Source of the DNA: CAJXSN01 sp947492235
Lineage (GTDB): Bacteria > Pseudomonadota > Alphaproteobacteria > Sphingomonadales > Sphingomonadaceae
NCBI RefSeq assembly: GCF_042492175.1
Contig: NZ_CP170453.1
Coordinates: 1,984,001 to 2,048,000 of the forward strand
Length of the DNA: 64,000 bases
Direction: 5' to 3'
The notes under the pieces were generated by a model. The model was given only the letters and a program-made list of their open reading frames with translations. It ran no database searches and was not told the origin of the DNA. The position numbers and the translations under genes were made by a program. Positions 28,138 through 37,022 of this stretch are shown piece after piece (positions within the stretch are counted from its first letter, which is position 1; each line of letters opens with the position of its first letter).

Positions 28138-29147
28138 CAGGCCGCGACGACTTCCTGCCGGATGGCGCCGAAGATCGAGTGACCCCCTTCGTCTTCCATC
28201 CAGATTTTGACAATGTCGCCCGGTGCCATGAAGCGGGTTTTCGCCTCGCCACTGGCAATCGTCTCGATCATGCGGATTTCGGCGATACAGCTGTAACCCA
28301 GCCCGCCTTCGCTGACCGGCTTGCCGGGTCCGCCATCGGCGCCCTTGTTGCTGATTGTGCCCGATCCGATGATTGCGCCTGCCCCCAGATTGCGGGTCTT
28401 CGCCGCATGGGCGACGAGGTCGGCGAGGGTGAAGGTTGCATCCTCGCCCACTTGCGCACGGCCAAAGGGCTCGCCGTTGTAATTCACCATCAGGGGAAGG
28501 TGGACCACCGTATCCTTCCACGCGTCACCCAGTTCGTCCGGCGTGACGCAAACGGGGCTGAAAGCGGTGGAGGGCTTGGACTGGAAGAAGCCGAAGCCTT
28601 TGGCGAGCTCACCCGGGATCAGGCCGCGCAGGGAGACATCGTTTACCAGCATCACCAGCTTGATGTGGTCTGCGGCATCGGCGGCGCTGGTGCCCATCGG
28701 CACATCGTCGACGATTACGGCGACCTCGCCTTCCATGTCGCAGCCCCATTTCACATCGCCCAGCGGGATGTCGGCGCGCGGAGGCAGAAAATCGTCGCTG
28801 CCGCCCTGATACATCAGCGGGTCATGGTAAAAGCTGTCGGGCACTTCCGCACCGCGCGCTTTGCGGACCAGCTCGACATGGTTGATATAGGCGCTGCCAT
28901 CGGCCCATTGATAGGCGCGCGGCAGGGGCGAATGCGCTTCCCGTTCGTGGAACCGCTCGCATGGCACGGCCTGGTGCTCCACGTCGCGGTAGAGCGCCTC
29001 CAGCTTAGGCGCGCACTCGGTCCAATTGTCGAGCGCGGCCTGCAAAGTCGGCGCGATGTTGTCTGCCGCGCAGTAACGGGTGATGTCCTTGGACACGACC
29101 ACCAGTTTGCCGTCGCGGGTTCCGTCGTTGAGCGTTGCGAGTTTCAT
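28137..29147 (-). CDS. Fumarylacetoacetate hydrolase family protein
   Basis: This 336-residue cytoplasmic hydrolase has an N-terminal FAH extension (MKLATLNDGTRDGKLVVVSKD) and the C-terminal FAH catalytic fold. Metal-site and active-site segments are visible: SFYHDPLMYQGGSDDF, GCDMEGEVAVIVDD, FFQSKPSTAFSPVCVT and GAGAIIGSGTISNKGADGG. The enzyme likely splits fumarylacetoacetate to fumarate and acetoacetate, the last step of tyrosine degradation, because maleylacetoacetate isomerase is encoded six bases upstream. Homogentisate dioxygenase is not in the window. The length of 336 matches the bacterial two-domain FAH type. Confidence 0.92.
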   Translation of the reverse strand: MKLATLNDGTRDGKLVVVSKDITRYCAADNIAPTLQAALDNWTECAPKLEALYRDVEHQAVPCERFHEREAHSPLPRAYQWADGSAYINHVELVRKARGAEVPDSFYHDPLMYQGGSDDFLPPRADIPLGDVKWGCDMEGEVAVIVDDVPMGTSAADAADHIKLVMLVNDVSLRGLIPGELAKGFGFFQSKPSTAFSPVCVTPDELGDAWKDTVVHLPLMVNYNGEPFGRAQVGEDATFTLADLVAHAAKTRNLGAGAIIGSGTISNKGADGGPGKPVSEGGLGYSCIAEIRMIETIASGEAKTRFMAPGDIVKIWMEDEGGHSIFGAIRQEVVAA

Positions 29148-29153
29148 GGCAGT

Positions 29154-29801
29154 TCAGTCCTTGGCTGCATCAGGGTTGTCGGGCTGCGCATCCGGGTGGG
29201 CGCGCTGGAAAGGGGGCAGGGCGAGGCAGGCGGCCTCGATCCGCGACATATGCGGTTTGTCCTTAAAGTCGAATTCGAAGCGCTGCGCATTATAGACTTG
29301 CGGCATCAGGACGACTTCGAAAAAGCCCGGAGCATCGAACAGAAAATCTCCGGTTTTTAGCTGCGCCAGCCGCTGTTCCAGCGGGTCAAGCGTGCGGGCG
29401 AGCCAGTGGCGATACCACACGCCGACCTGCTCCTGCGACTGGCCGTATTCTTCCTTCAGATATTTCAGCACCGGCAGATTGAGCGGGGCGTGCAATTCGG
29501 TGGCGATGGCATAGGCCAGTTCGCGCGCGAGATAGCGCTGCTCAGGATCGGCTGGGAGTAACGGGCTGTCTGGATAGGCTTCGTCCAGCCACTCGATAAT
29601 GGCCATGGATTGCGCGCGGTCCTGCCCGCCCGCTTCCAGCATCGGCACGCTGCCAAAGGGATTGCGGCTGGTAAAGGCTGCGTCCTTCTGCTCCGATTTG
29701 AGCAGATTGACCGGCAGATTCTCATAGGCCAGCCCTTTCAGTTCCAGCGCGCAGCGCAGGCGATAGCTGGTCGAGCTTCGGTAATAGCCATAGAGTTTCA
29801 T
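29154..29801 (-). CDS. maiA: Maleylacetoacetate isomerase (zeta-class GST)
   Basis: This 215-residue glutathione-dependent isomerase converts maleylacetoacetate to fumarylacetoacetate. It opens MKLYGYYRSSTSYRLRCALE, where the SSxSYR motif is the glutathione-binding active-site signature of zeta GSTs. NPFGSVPMLEAGG, SMAIIEWLDEAYPDSPLLP and the C-terminal helical domain VYNAQRFEFD follow. It lies directly upstream of the fumarylacetoacetate hydrolase gene with a six-base gap, so the two form the lower tyrosine/homogentisate pathway. Confidence 0.93.
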   Translation of the reverse strand: MKLYGYYRSSTSYRLRCALELKGLAYENLPVNLLKSEQKDAAFTSRNPFGSVPMLEAGGQDRAQSMAIIEWLDEAYPDSPLLPADPEQRYLARELAYAIATELHAPLNLPVLKYLKEEYGQSQEQVGVWYRHWLARTLDPLEQRLAQLKTGDFLFDAPGFFEVVLMPQVYNAQRFEFDFKDKPHMSRIEAACLALPPFQRAHPDAQPDNPDAAKD

Positions 29802-29856
29802 GCGCGCGGCCTCCGCTTGCTAGACGCTTCCTGCGCGCGCCTGTTCCGGTGCAGGG

Positions 29857-31053
29857 TCAGAACGCCGCCAGCCCCGTGATTGCCCGCCCGAGGATCAACG
29901 CATGCACATCGTGCGTGCCCTCATAGGTGTTCACCGTTTCCAGGTTCACCATGTGGCGGATGACCTGATATTCCTCGGAAATACCGTTGCCGCCATGCAT
30001 ATCGCGGGCCTTGCGGGCCACATCGAGTGCCTTGCCGACATTGTTGCGTTTCACGATCGAGATCATCTCCGGCGCGAAGCTTCCCTCATCCATCAGGCGG
30101 CCGACACGCAAGCTGGCCTGCAGGCCCATGCTGATATCGGTCAGCATATCCGACAGCTTGAGTTGATAGAGCTGCTTGGAGGCAAGCGGCACGCCGAATT
30201 GCTGGCGGTCTAGCCCGTATTGCCGTGCGGCGTGGAAGCAGAATTCGGCCGCGCCCATTGCGCCCCAGCTGATGCCGTAGCGGGCGCGGTTGAGGCAGCC
30301 GAACGGTCCCTTCAGACCCTGCACCTCGGGCAGCAAAGCATCGGCGGGCAGCTTCACCTCGTCCATGACGATCATGCCGGTGGTGCTGGCGCGCAGGGAA
30401 AGCTTGCCCTCGATTTTCGGCGCGGAGAGCCCCTCCATGCCTTTTTCGAGGATGAAGCCGCGAATGCCATCGCCATGCGCCTCGCTCTTCGCCCAGACGA
30501 CGAAAACATCGGCGAAGGGCGAGTTGGAAATCCATGTCTTCGCGCCGGAGATCACATAGCCGTCGCCGTCTTTCTTGGCGTAGGTCCGCATCCCGCCGGG
30601 GTCGGAGCCTGCATCGGGTTCGGTCAGGCCGAAGCAGCCGATCAATTCGCCACTGGCGAGGCCGGGCAGATATTTGCGGCGCTGTTCTTCCGACCCGAAG
30701 GCGTGGATCGGAAACATCACCAGGCTGGACTGGACGCTGGCCATGGAGCGGTAGCCGCTATCGACCCGCTCGATCTCGCGCGCGATCAGGCCATAGGCAA
30801 CATAGCTCGCGCCCGCGCCCCCATATTCTTCCGGGATAGTAGCCCCCAGCAGGCCAGCCTGCCCGAACATCGGAAACAATTCGGGCGCGACGGTTTCGTT
30901 GCGATAGGCCTCTGTCACCAGTGGCTGCAGATTGTCCTGCGCGAAGCCGTGCGCGGCATCGCGGATCATCCGCTCTTCTTCGGTCAATTGCTCTTCGAGC
31001 CGGAAGGGATCATCCCATGTGAAGGGAACGATGCCGGTATGTGCGCCTGCCAT
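29857..31053 (-). CDS. gcdH: Acyl-CoA dehydrogenase, glutaryl-CoA dehydrogenase type
   Basis: This 398-residue FAD enzyme oxidatively decarboxylates glutaryl-CoA to crotonyl-CoA in lysine/tryptophan breakdown. The start PFRLEEQLTEEERMIRDAAH is typical of GcdH. Acyl-CoA dehydrogenase motifs are CFGLTEPDAGSDPGGMRT and GAKTWISNSPFADVFVVWAK. RYGISWGAMGAAEFC and the catalytic-base segment NTYEGTHDVHALILGR follow, where the glutamate is the family base. The ATG at 31053 has GGAGA five bases upstream, so the longer open frame to 31116 is not used. It is separated by 55 bases from maiA and may be co-transcribed. Confidence 0.92.
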   Translation of the reverse strand: MAGAHTGIVPFTWDDPFRLEEQLTEEERMIRDAAHGFAQDNLQPLVTEAYRNETVAPELFPMFGQAGLLGATIPEEYGGAGASYVAYGLIAREIERVDSGYRSMASVQSSLVMFPIHAFGSEEQRRKYLPGLASGELIGCFGLTEPDAGSDPGGMRTYAKKDGDGYVISGAKTWISNSPFADVFVVWAKSEAHGDGIRGFILEKGMEGLSAPKIEGKLSLRASTTGMIVMDEVKLPADALLPEVQGLKGPFGCLNRARYGISWGAMGAAEFCFHAARQYGLDRQQFGVPLASKQLYQLKLSDMLTDISMGLQASLRVGRLMDEGSFAPEMISIVKRNNVGKALDVARKARDMHGGNGISEEYQVIRHMVNLETVNTYEGTHDVHALILGRAITGLAAF

Positions 31054-31141
31054 TGTATCTCCTAGCGTAGGCCGAATGCTTTGCCGCCTGCGCCCGATAA
31101 CCGCAAGGCCAGTCATTGGTTCAGGGGAGGGTGCAGACCGG

Positions 31142-31672
31142 CTATAGCCGCCCGAATTGCGCCTCGTATCCGGCGCTGTCGCCTGCCGCGAGGAAGCGGG
31201 CCTGCGTCATCCAGTCATCGCGGCGGATACGGCCCTCGAACCGGCCCAGCTGCGCGTCGATCCGGTCAATCTCTGCATCGTCCCACGCGGCGATCTGGAC
31301 GAAGCTGGTGACACCCAATTGCCCCAGCAGCGCCGCCAGTTTCGGGCCTACGCCCTTGATCCGCGTCAGGTCATCGCCATCAGCCGTGTCGGGGCTGTCC
31401 AGCGTCGCCTCGGGCACATGCGCCGCCGTAGTGGCGGCAATGCCGGCGCCTCCCACAGCGCCCGGCACGGCAACCGGATCAGGATGGCTTGTAACCGGCG
31501 GCGCGTCGATGAGCGCCTGATTACGCTGTGCTGGCGCGTCGGCATCGGGCGAGCTCGGGTCGCGCTTGATCGTCGTCTTGCGGTTGGCGCGGTAAATCAG
31601 CCACGCGACCAACAGGCCGACCAGCAGCGCCGCCAGCAGGATGGGCCAGTTCGCTTCCACCAATTGCATCAT
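31142..31672 (-). CDS. Membrane-anchored helix-hairpin-helix protein
   Basis: This 176-residue protein has one N-terminal transmembrane helix (ILLAALLVGLLVAWLIY, about residues 11-27) and a low-complexity Ala/Pro linker. A C-terminal segment reads DDLTRIKGVGPKLAALLGQL, a helix-hairpin-helix fold (IKGVGPKLA) of the kind annotated as 'predicted 5' DNA nuclease' or DUF4332-like. SFVQIAAWDDAEIDRIDAQL and DDWMTQARFLA follow, as in similar C-terminal domains attached to NuoE or ribosomal proteins. The domain may bind nucleic acid or protein; catalytic residues are not evident. Its ATG overlaps the TGA of a 54-residue membrane protein gene, forming an operon with an OmpA-like gene. Confidence 0.78.
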   Translation of the reverse strand: MMQLVEANWPILLAALLVGLLVAWLIYRANRKTTIKRDPSSPDADAPAQRNQALIDAPPVTSHPDPVAVPGAVGGAGIAATTAAHVPEATLDSPDTADGDDLTRIKGVGPKLAALLGQLGVTSFVQIAAWDDAEIDRIDAQLGRFEGRIRRDDWMTQARFLAAGDSAGYEAQFGRL

Positions 31673-31833
31673 GTCGTCGATCTCTCGTCAGGTTCGGTGT
31701 TTTCGGCCGGGTCCTGGTCGGCCGCATCTTCGGGTTTCCGCCGGAATTCGCCGCTCCACAGGCCCCATCCGATGAGCAGGCCGACAGCATAGGCGGCAAG
31801 GGACAGGGCGATGACTTCTAACCAGATAGGCAT
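31669..31833 (-). CDS. 54-residue single-pass membrane protein
   Basis: This short gene begins MPIWLEVIALSLAAYAVGLL, with one transmembrane helix up to about residue 25. A short basic stretch (FRRKPE) and an acidic, Asp/Glu-rich tail ending DERSTT follow. The ATG at 31833 lies two bases after the OmpA-like gene's TAG. The TGA overlaps the start of the helix-hairpin-helix gene (ATGA), which argues strongly that it is translated. Its function is unknown; position suggests a partner or chaperone for its neighbours in the inner membrane. A similar N-terminal helix layout is shared with the next gene (membrane anchor plus cytosolic tail). Confidence 0.7.
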   Translation of the reverse strand: MPIWLEVIALSLAAYAVGLLIGWGLWSGEFRRKPEDAADQDPAENTEPDERSTT

Positions 31834-31835
31834 GG

Positions 31836-32576
31836 CTAGCGCGGTCCCGGTGTGTCGACGGGTGTGGGCACCAGCGGCACCTTCGCGATGACGGAAAATT
31901 CGATGCGGCGATTGGCCGGGTCTGCCGGATCAAGACCCTCCACCGGCGCGCTGGAACCGACACCGCGTGCGCGAAGTCCATCGCGCGGAATGCCGCGAGC
32001 AATCAATTCCTGACGCACTCTGGAAGCGCGGTCGCGGGAGAGGGCCAGATTGGCCTCTGCATCGCCGGAGCTATCGGTATGCCCGATGATCGCGATGATG
32101 GCGCCAAGGCATGGGCGAAGGGCCGCAGCGACTTCGCCGAGCAATTCATCATTGCCGGTCGTCAGGTCAGCGCTCGATTCTTCAAATCGGATGGTGCGCG
32201 CGCCCAAAATTGCCGCCACATCATCCTGACAATGCATCGATGTCAGCGGCTGGTCGCTGCCATCGGCTAGCATCGATCCGTCCGACCAATTGATTCCGGC
32301 GACGCCGGGAATGCCCGCAACGGCAATTGCCAGCTCCGCGCGTGTGCCTTCATCCAGATCATCTGCGGCGGTGAGCAAGGCATGACGCGTTGGCCAGCCG
32401 TTGTCGCTGACGAAGCTGACCTGAGCCTCGCGGGCAGGCGATGCGGCGATTGCATCAGCAGCTTTCGCTGTCAGGTCCGCAGCCAGAACCGGCGCTGTGC
32501 GCGATCCCCATAGCAGGGCCATGACAGCGACAAGCACAGCACCGGTCAGCATGATCAAGGATGGACGCACGGACAT
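31836..32576 (-). CDS. OmpA-family envelope protein
   Basis: This 246-residue protein has an N-terminal hydrophobic anchor or signal (LTGAVLVAVMALLW), a middle region, and a C-terminal OmpA-like peptidoglycan-binding domain. Its markers are ARTIRFEESSADLTTGNDEL, AIIGHTDSSGDAEANLALSR, RASRVRQELIARGI and NRRIEFSV. Two residues that contact diaminopimelate in OmpA domains (Asp in GHTDSSG and Arg in NRRIEF) are present. The middle part resembles a BON-like fold (AELAIAVAGIPGVAGINW), though weakly. It probably bridges membrane and peptidoglycan. It is first in an operon with two small membrane proteins. Confidence 0.85.
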   Translation of the reverse strand: MSVRPSLIMLTGAVLVAVMALLWGSRTAPVLAADLTAKAADAIAASPAREAQVSFVSDNGWPTRHALLTAADDLDEGTRAELAIAVAGIPGVAGINWSDGSMLADGSDQPLTSMHCQDDVAAILGARTIRFEESSADLTTGNDELLGEVAAALRPCLGAIIAIIGHTDSSGDAEANLALSRDRASRVRQELIARGIPRDGLRARGVGSSAPVEGLDPADPANRRIEFSVIAKVPLVPTPVDTPGPR

Positions 32577-32640
32577 TGCCGTGCCTCATACGGCGCGCAG
32601 GTTGGCTAGGGAAGGGGGCCAGAGAAAGAGTGTACGCGAC

Positions 32641-34386
32641 TCAATCGCCGCCTGTGTTCCCCTCCCGCACGCTCAGCGCGCTGGCCAGCCCCGCCAGCTT
32701 GATGAATTCCTGCCGGTAGAAATTGCTCTGCGGCCCGGCCAGTTGCTCGATGGAGCGGTAGGAATAGCCGTCAAGCATCGGATCGCCGCGCATCTTCTGT
32801 CCGAATGCGCCCACGGCTGTGGCGAAGGCGAAATCGCCGGTCGGCATAGCGGTGGTGGACAATGCACTCGCGGGCAGAATTTCCTGGATCAGCGTCGAGG
32901 TATCGCCGTCAGGCTTCTTGTAGCGCAGCTTGACATAAGCTGCCTCTGTCGCGCGGTCGATGGCGGTCTGCGGAATGGGATCGTCATAGCGGCGGGTGGG
33001 GATCCAACCCTGTCCGCCCGCGGGCACCACTTCATACAGCGCAGTCACCTGATGGCCCGCGCCGATATCGCCTGCGTCCACTGCATCATTGTTGAAGTCT
33101 TCTTCGCGCAAGATGCGGTTTTCATAGCCGATCAGGCGGTACTGGCTGACAACGGCGGGGTTGAACTCGACCTGGATTTTCACGTCCTTGGCGATGGTGA
33201 AAATGGTTGCGCCCATCTCCTCGCCCAGCACCTTTTTGGCTTCCAGCGCGCTGTCGATATAGCTGTAATTGCCGTTTCCGTTATCGGCCACCTGCTCCAT
33301 CATCGCGTCATTGATGTTGCCGCGCCCGAAGCCGAGAACAGAGAGCGTCGTGCCGCTCTCGCGTTTCTTCTCGATCATTTCGACCAGAGCATCGCGGCTG
33401 GAAACGCCGACATTGAAATCGCCGTCTGTCGCCAGGATCACGCGGTTGACGCCGCCCTCGATGCGGTTGGCCTCTGCGATACGGTAGGCAAGCTCTATGC
33501 CTGCTCCGCCTGCGGTGGAGCCGCCAGCGCGCAAATCGTCCATTGCGCTGCGGATGGCGACGGGATCATTGGTCGGCTCCAGCACCAGACCGGCCGCGCC
33601 CGCATAGACCACGATCGAAACCCGGTCCTGCTCCTGCAACTGGTTGGCCAGCTGGCGCATTGCGGTTTTCACCAGTGGCAGCTTGTCCGGGCTGCCCATG
33701 GAGCCGGAGACATCGAGCAGGAAGACCAGATTGGCCGGCGGGCGATCTTGCTTGGGCAGCTCGTATCCCGCCAGTCCGATGCGGACCAGACGGGTGCCCG
33801 CGTTCCACGGTGTGACGGCGGTATCCAGATTGACGCTGAAGGGCTGGTCCACGCGGTCCGGCGCGTCGTAATCGTAGCGGAAATAGTTGATGAACTCTTC
33901 GGTCCGCACTGCGGCCTTGGGCGGGGTCTGCCCGTCGCTCAGGAAGCGGCGCATATTGGCATAGCTGGCCGTGTCCACATCAACCGAGAAGGTGCTCACA
34001 GGCTCGCTGCGGGCGAGCTTCACGGAGGAGACTTCCTCTCCGTCATATTGCTCGCGGCCCGGATCGGTCGGCACGATCACAGGCGGCACGACGTAGCGGT
34101 AGGACGTCGCGTCCGCAGCTTGTGATTGCGCGGTGGGAGCGGGCGCAGATTCGGCCATTGCGCGCGAAGCGGTAACCATCACCGGGGAGGGAGAAGACAT
34201 CGAGGGCGGAGGCGGTGGTGGCGGAGGCGGCGGGGGAGGCGGCGGTGCATAATTCCCGCCGGAGCGATCGCCCACCTTCGCGCCCGTAACCACGATGTTC
34301 TGGTCACTGCCGGTTTCCTGCGTTGTTGCACAGGCCGCCAGGGCACCTGCGAGAGCGGTGACGGAAACGATACGGACGGCCTTCAT
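32641..34386 (-). CDS. VWA-domain lipoprotein (YfbK-like)
   Basis: This 581-residue predicted lipoprotein (signal ending GALAAC, Cys19) has a long proline run at about residues 48-62. A YfbK-type N-terminal domain (FSVDVDTASYANMRRFL) is followed by a von Willebrand factor A domain with an intact metal-ion site: FLLDVSGSMGS (Asp about 226) and later LATDGDFNVG. A C-terminal DUF3520-like domain ends LAGLASALSVREG. VWA proteins of this type mediate protein contacts at the envelope; no enzymatic role is known. Two stretches resemble TonB boxes (NIVVTGAK near 30, VMVTASRA near 70), which is unusual in a lipoprotein. It stands alone between short gaps. Confidence 0.87.
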   Translation of the reverse strand: MKAVRIVSVTALAGALAACATTQETGSDQNIVVTGAKVGDRSGGNYAPPPPPPPPPPPPPPSMSSPSPVMVTASRAMAESAPAPTAQSQAADATSYRYVVPPVIVPTDPGREQYDGEEVSSVKLARSEPVSTFSVDVDTASYANMRRFLSDGQTPPKAAVRTEEFINYFRYDYDAPDRVDQPFSVNLDTAVTPWNAGTRLVRIGLAGYELPKQDRPPANLVFLLDVSGSMGSPDKLPLVKTAMRQLANQLQEQDRVSIVVYAGAAGLVLEPTNDPVAIRSAMDDLRAGGSTAGGAGIELAYRIAEANRIEGGVNRVILATDGDFNVGVSSRDALVEMIEKKRESGTTLSVLGFGRGNINDAMMEQVADNGNGNYSYIDSALEAKKVLGEEMGATIFTIAKDVKIQVEFNPAVVSQYRLIGYENRILREEDFNNDAVDAGDIGAGHQVTALYEVVPAGGQGWIPTRRYDDPIPQTAIDRATEAAYVKLRYKKPDGDTSTLIQEILPASALSTTAMPTGDFAFATAVGAFGQKMRGDPMLDGYSYRSIEQLAGPQSNFYRQEFIKLAGLASALSVREGNTGGD

Positions 34387-34473
34387 AGAGCATACTCCCC
34401 AGCAGCGGCGCGGTCTTGGCCGCGTCTCGATCCTGCAAAGATGGCCCCGGACCGTGAATGCCGACTGAATGTT

Positions 34474-36027
34474 CTATTCAGGCGTCGAAGCGTTCTCCGC
34501 TTCGGCCTTGTCCCCACTGATATTCCTGCGGAAAAGAACGCGGTCCTCCGGTCCGAAGCCCTTGTGCCAGATGACATAGCCATAGGTGGCGAGGATGGCG
34601 GGGATGCCCACCAGCAGCTCCATCCATTCGGGCAGCCAGGTCGCCGCATAGCCCACCGCCATGGCGGGCGCGCTGGCCCACACCAGCGCCCAGCGCCAAT
34701 TATTGACCGGCGCGCCCAGCAGGCGTGAAAGAAGTGTTGCCTTGACCAGCGATGCCGCGCCCAGAGCCAGCATCAGCGCCGCAGCTGCGCCCGCTGCCTT
34801 GTAGGGTTCGGGCAGGCCGTAACTCTCGATTCCGATCATCAGGCCGATGGTGATGGCGGCCTGCAGCGCGATGGTGGCGATGGAAATCCACAAATTGCGG
34901 ACCCGCGCCATATAGACCAGCGCGGCTTCCGAAACGACGGCAGTCGCAGCGACGACTTCGGCAATCAGCAGGAAGGCGAGCGCGCCGGTACCGCCGACAA
35001 AATTCGGCCCGACCAATCCCATCACTGCCTCGCCCGGAATAGCCAGTGCCAGCGCAATCCCGGCCTGCGCGGCGATGATCCAGAAGCCCACTTGCCGAAC
35101 CTGGCTGGCGATGGCGCTGTAATTCTTCGATTTGAGATTGCGGGTGATCACCGGGCCGAGGATCGGTTCGAAGCTGGTCTTCAGCTTTTGCGGCAGGCTG
35201 GCGACCTGCTGGGCGACGTAATAGATCCCCACCGCAGCGGGCGCGGCGAAGAAGCCGAGAATGAAGATATCCAGCCGCCTTGTACCCCATTCAATCGCAT
35301 CGGCAGTGGCGAGCGGCAAGGCGCGGGCGCTCATTTTGCTCATCGCGACCGGGTGCGGCCGCCACCCGCGCGGCAGGCCGTAATCACGCATGAAAGGCCA
35401 CAGCGCAGCCAGAAATCCGGCATAGATCGACGCGAGATAGGCCATCGCGAGGCCTGCGTCGGGAACGATGAAATAGAATGCACCTGCTGCAATCGAAATG
35501 GTCCATGGCTCGACGATGGCGCGCGCACGCACAGTGGCGGCGATATCGAACCGGTAGGCCTGCGCCGCCAGCAATATCTCTGTCAGCGCATAGGCCGGGA
35601 TGGCCAGCACGAGCAGACGGTCGAGCGGGCTGTTCATGCCATTGGGGAACATCGGCGCCGGGACGAGCCAGAGCAATCCGGCGGCGATTGCGGATAAAAT
35701 CAGCGCCAGCAGCAACCCGTCATAGACCAGATTGACCGGTTCGCCTTCGCCCTCGGTCAGTCGCTGGGCCAGCCCGCGTTTTTCCCCCATCGAGCAGATC
35801 AGTGCGATCAATTCGACCACCACCAATGCGCTCGCAAAACGGCCCAAGGCATCCGCGCCATAAAGCCGCCCGGCGATAAACAGGAACGGCAGGCGCGCGG
35901 CGAGCCGCAGCAGGAAGCCGAAGAAATTTGTCCGCCCGCCTTTGGCGAGCGCCTGCATATCGCCTGCGCCGCCATCCGCTTCCGGTGTCGGCGCGGCGGC
36001 GGATGGACCGGGTTTATCGTCGCTCAT
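34474..36027 (-). CDS. Oligosaccharide flippase / polysaccharide export-type membrane protein
   Basis: This 517-residue protein has about 12-14 transmembrane segments and the general pattern of the Wzx/MOP superfamily: NFFGFLLRLAARLPFLFIAG and GRLYGADALGRFASALVV at the start, repeated helix bundles, and a final cluster at residues 400-480. Members flip lipid-linked sugars across the inner membrane. No glycosyltransferases are nearby, so the substrate is unknown. The ATG at 36027 overlaps the gpsA TGA, and the acidic, Pro-rich N-terminal tail of about 30 residues is cytosolic. It could also act in lipid or lipopolysaccharide transport, given the gpsA coupling. Confidence 0.78.
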   Translation of the reverse strand: MSDDKPGPSAAAPTPEADGGAGDMQALAKGGRTNFFGFLLRLAARLPFLFIAGRLYGADALGRFASALVVVELIALICSMGEKRGLAQRLTEGEGEPVNLVYDGLLLALILSAIAAGLLWLVPAPMFPNGMNSPLDRLLVLAIPAYALTEILLAAQAYRFDIAATVRARAIVEPWTISIAAGAFYFIVPDAGLAMAYLASIYAGFLAALWPFMRDYGLPRGWRPHPVAMSKMSARALPLATADAIEWGTRRLDIFILGFFAAPAAVGIYYVAQQVASLPQKLKTSFEPILGPVITRNLKSKNYSAIASQVRQVGFWIIAAQAGIALALAIPGEAVMGLVGPNFVGGTGALAFLLIAEVVAATAVVSEAALVYMARVRNLWISIATIALQAAITIGLMIGIESYGLPEPYKAAGAAAALMLALGAASLVKATLLSRLLGAPVNNWRWALVWASAPAMAVGYAATWLPEWMELLVGIPAILATYGYVIWHKGFGPEDRVLFRRNISGDKAEAENASTPE

Positions 36028-37022
36028 CCAGCGCTCTCGTCCTGTTCGGACCGCAGCGGGCGGGCGAGCAATTGACCGACAACTTCGCGTGCCTCCGCAC
36101 CCTCCAGCAGAGCGGTAACAGCGGTGACAATGGGCATCGCGACGCCGCGTTTTTGCGCCAGCTCGGCCAGCACCGGGGCGGTGTGCGCGCCCTCGGCCAC
36201 GGTCGTCCGGTCGGCCATCAATTCGGCTGCGGAACGGCCTTCGCCCAATGCCTTGCCGAGCGAGAAATTGCGGCTGGCGGTGGAGGAGCAGGTGAGCACC
36301 AGATCGCCCAGACCGCACAGGCCCGCCAACGTCTCGGCCCGTGCGCCCAGCGCCTCGCCGAAGCGCAGCATCTCGGCATATCCGCGTGCGATCAGGGCTG
36401 CGCGGGCGTTCTGGCCCAGCTCCAGCCCGTCGACAACGCCGCAAGCTATCGCCAGCACGTTTTTCACCGACCCACCGATTTCCGCCCCCGCGACGTCATC
36501 CGAATAATAGGGCCGGAAGGAAGGGCGGGCGATGATGGGGGAGAGCCGGTCCCACTGGGCGGGGCCATCCGCGCAGGCAAGCGTGATGGCGGTGGGGAGT
36601 CCAGCGGCGACTTCGTGGGCGAATGTCGGGCCCGAGAGTATGGCGATGGCACTATCCCGGCATACATCCGCAGCGACATCGTTCATCAGCCGGCCTGTAC
36701 CGCGCTCGATCCCCTTGCTGCACAGCACCAGATCGCGCGGGCTGCTACCCAGCTTTCGCAGTGTCGATCCCAGATGCTGGGCGGGGGTGACGCAGAATAT
36801 GGTTGGAACCGCCGCCAGATCGGCCAGATCGCCGGTCGCGCGAATGGTGTCTTTAAGATCGGCGGAGGGCAGATAGGCCGTGTTGCGGTGTGCGGTGTTG
36901 ATCGCGTCGACCACGTCGGCTTCCATGGCCCAGATCAGCACTTCACGTCCGTCGCTGGCGAGCATCTGGGCAATCGCTGTGCCCCACGCGCCTGCGCCAA
37001 TCACAGCTACCTGTGCGCTCAT
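36024..37022 (-). CDS. gpsA: NAD(P)H-dependent glycerol-3-phosphate dehydrogenase
   Basis: This 332-residue enzyme reduces dihydroxyacetone phosphate to sn-glycerol-3-phosphate for phospholipid synthesis. Motifs are the dinucleotide-binding VIGAGAWGTAIAQML, LVLCSKGIERGTGRLM, AILSGPTFAHEVAAGLPTA, the active-site-lysine segment EIGGSVKNVLAIACGV, and GLCGLGDLVLTCSS. The gene starts with the ATGA overlap of tsaD and ends in the overlap with the flippase gene, so the three are translationally coupled. Confidence 0.96.
   Translation of the reverse strand: MSAQVAVIGAGAWGTAIAQMLASDGREVLIWAMEADVVDAINTAHRNTAYLPSADLKDTIRATGDLADLAAVPTIFCVTPAQHLGSTLRKLGSSPRDLVLCSKGIERGTGRLMNDVAADVCRDSAIAILSGPTFAHEVAAGLPTAITLACADGPAQWDRLSPIIARPSFRPYYSDDVAGAEIGGSVKNVLAIACGVVDGLELGQNARAALIARGYAEMLRFGEALGARAETLAGLCGLGDLVLTCSSTASRNFSLGKALGEGRSAAELMADRTTVAEGAHTAPVLAELAQKRGVAMPIVTAVTALLEGAEAREVVGQLLARPLRSEQDESAG

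Noticed and set aside
34205..34255. GGN/GGC repeat tract on the plus strand, possible microsatellite.
   Set aside because: It simply encodes the polyproline run of the VWA lipoprotein on the other strand; no sign of slippage or phase variation.
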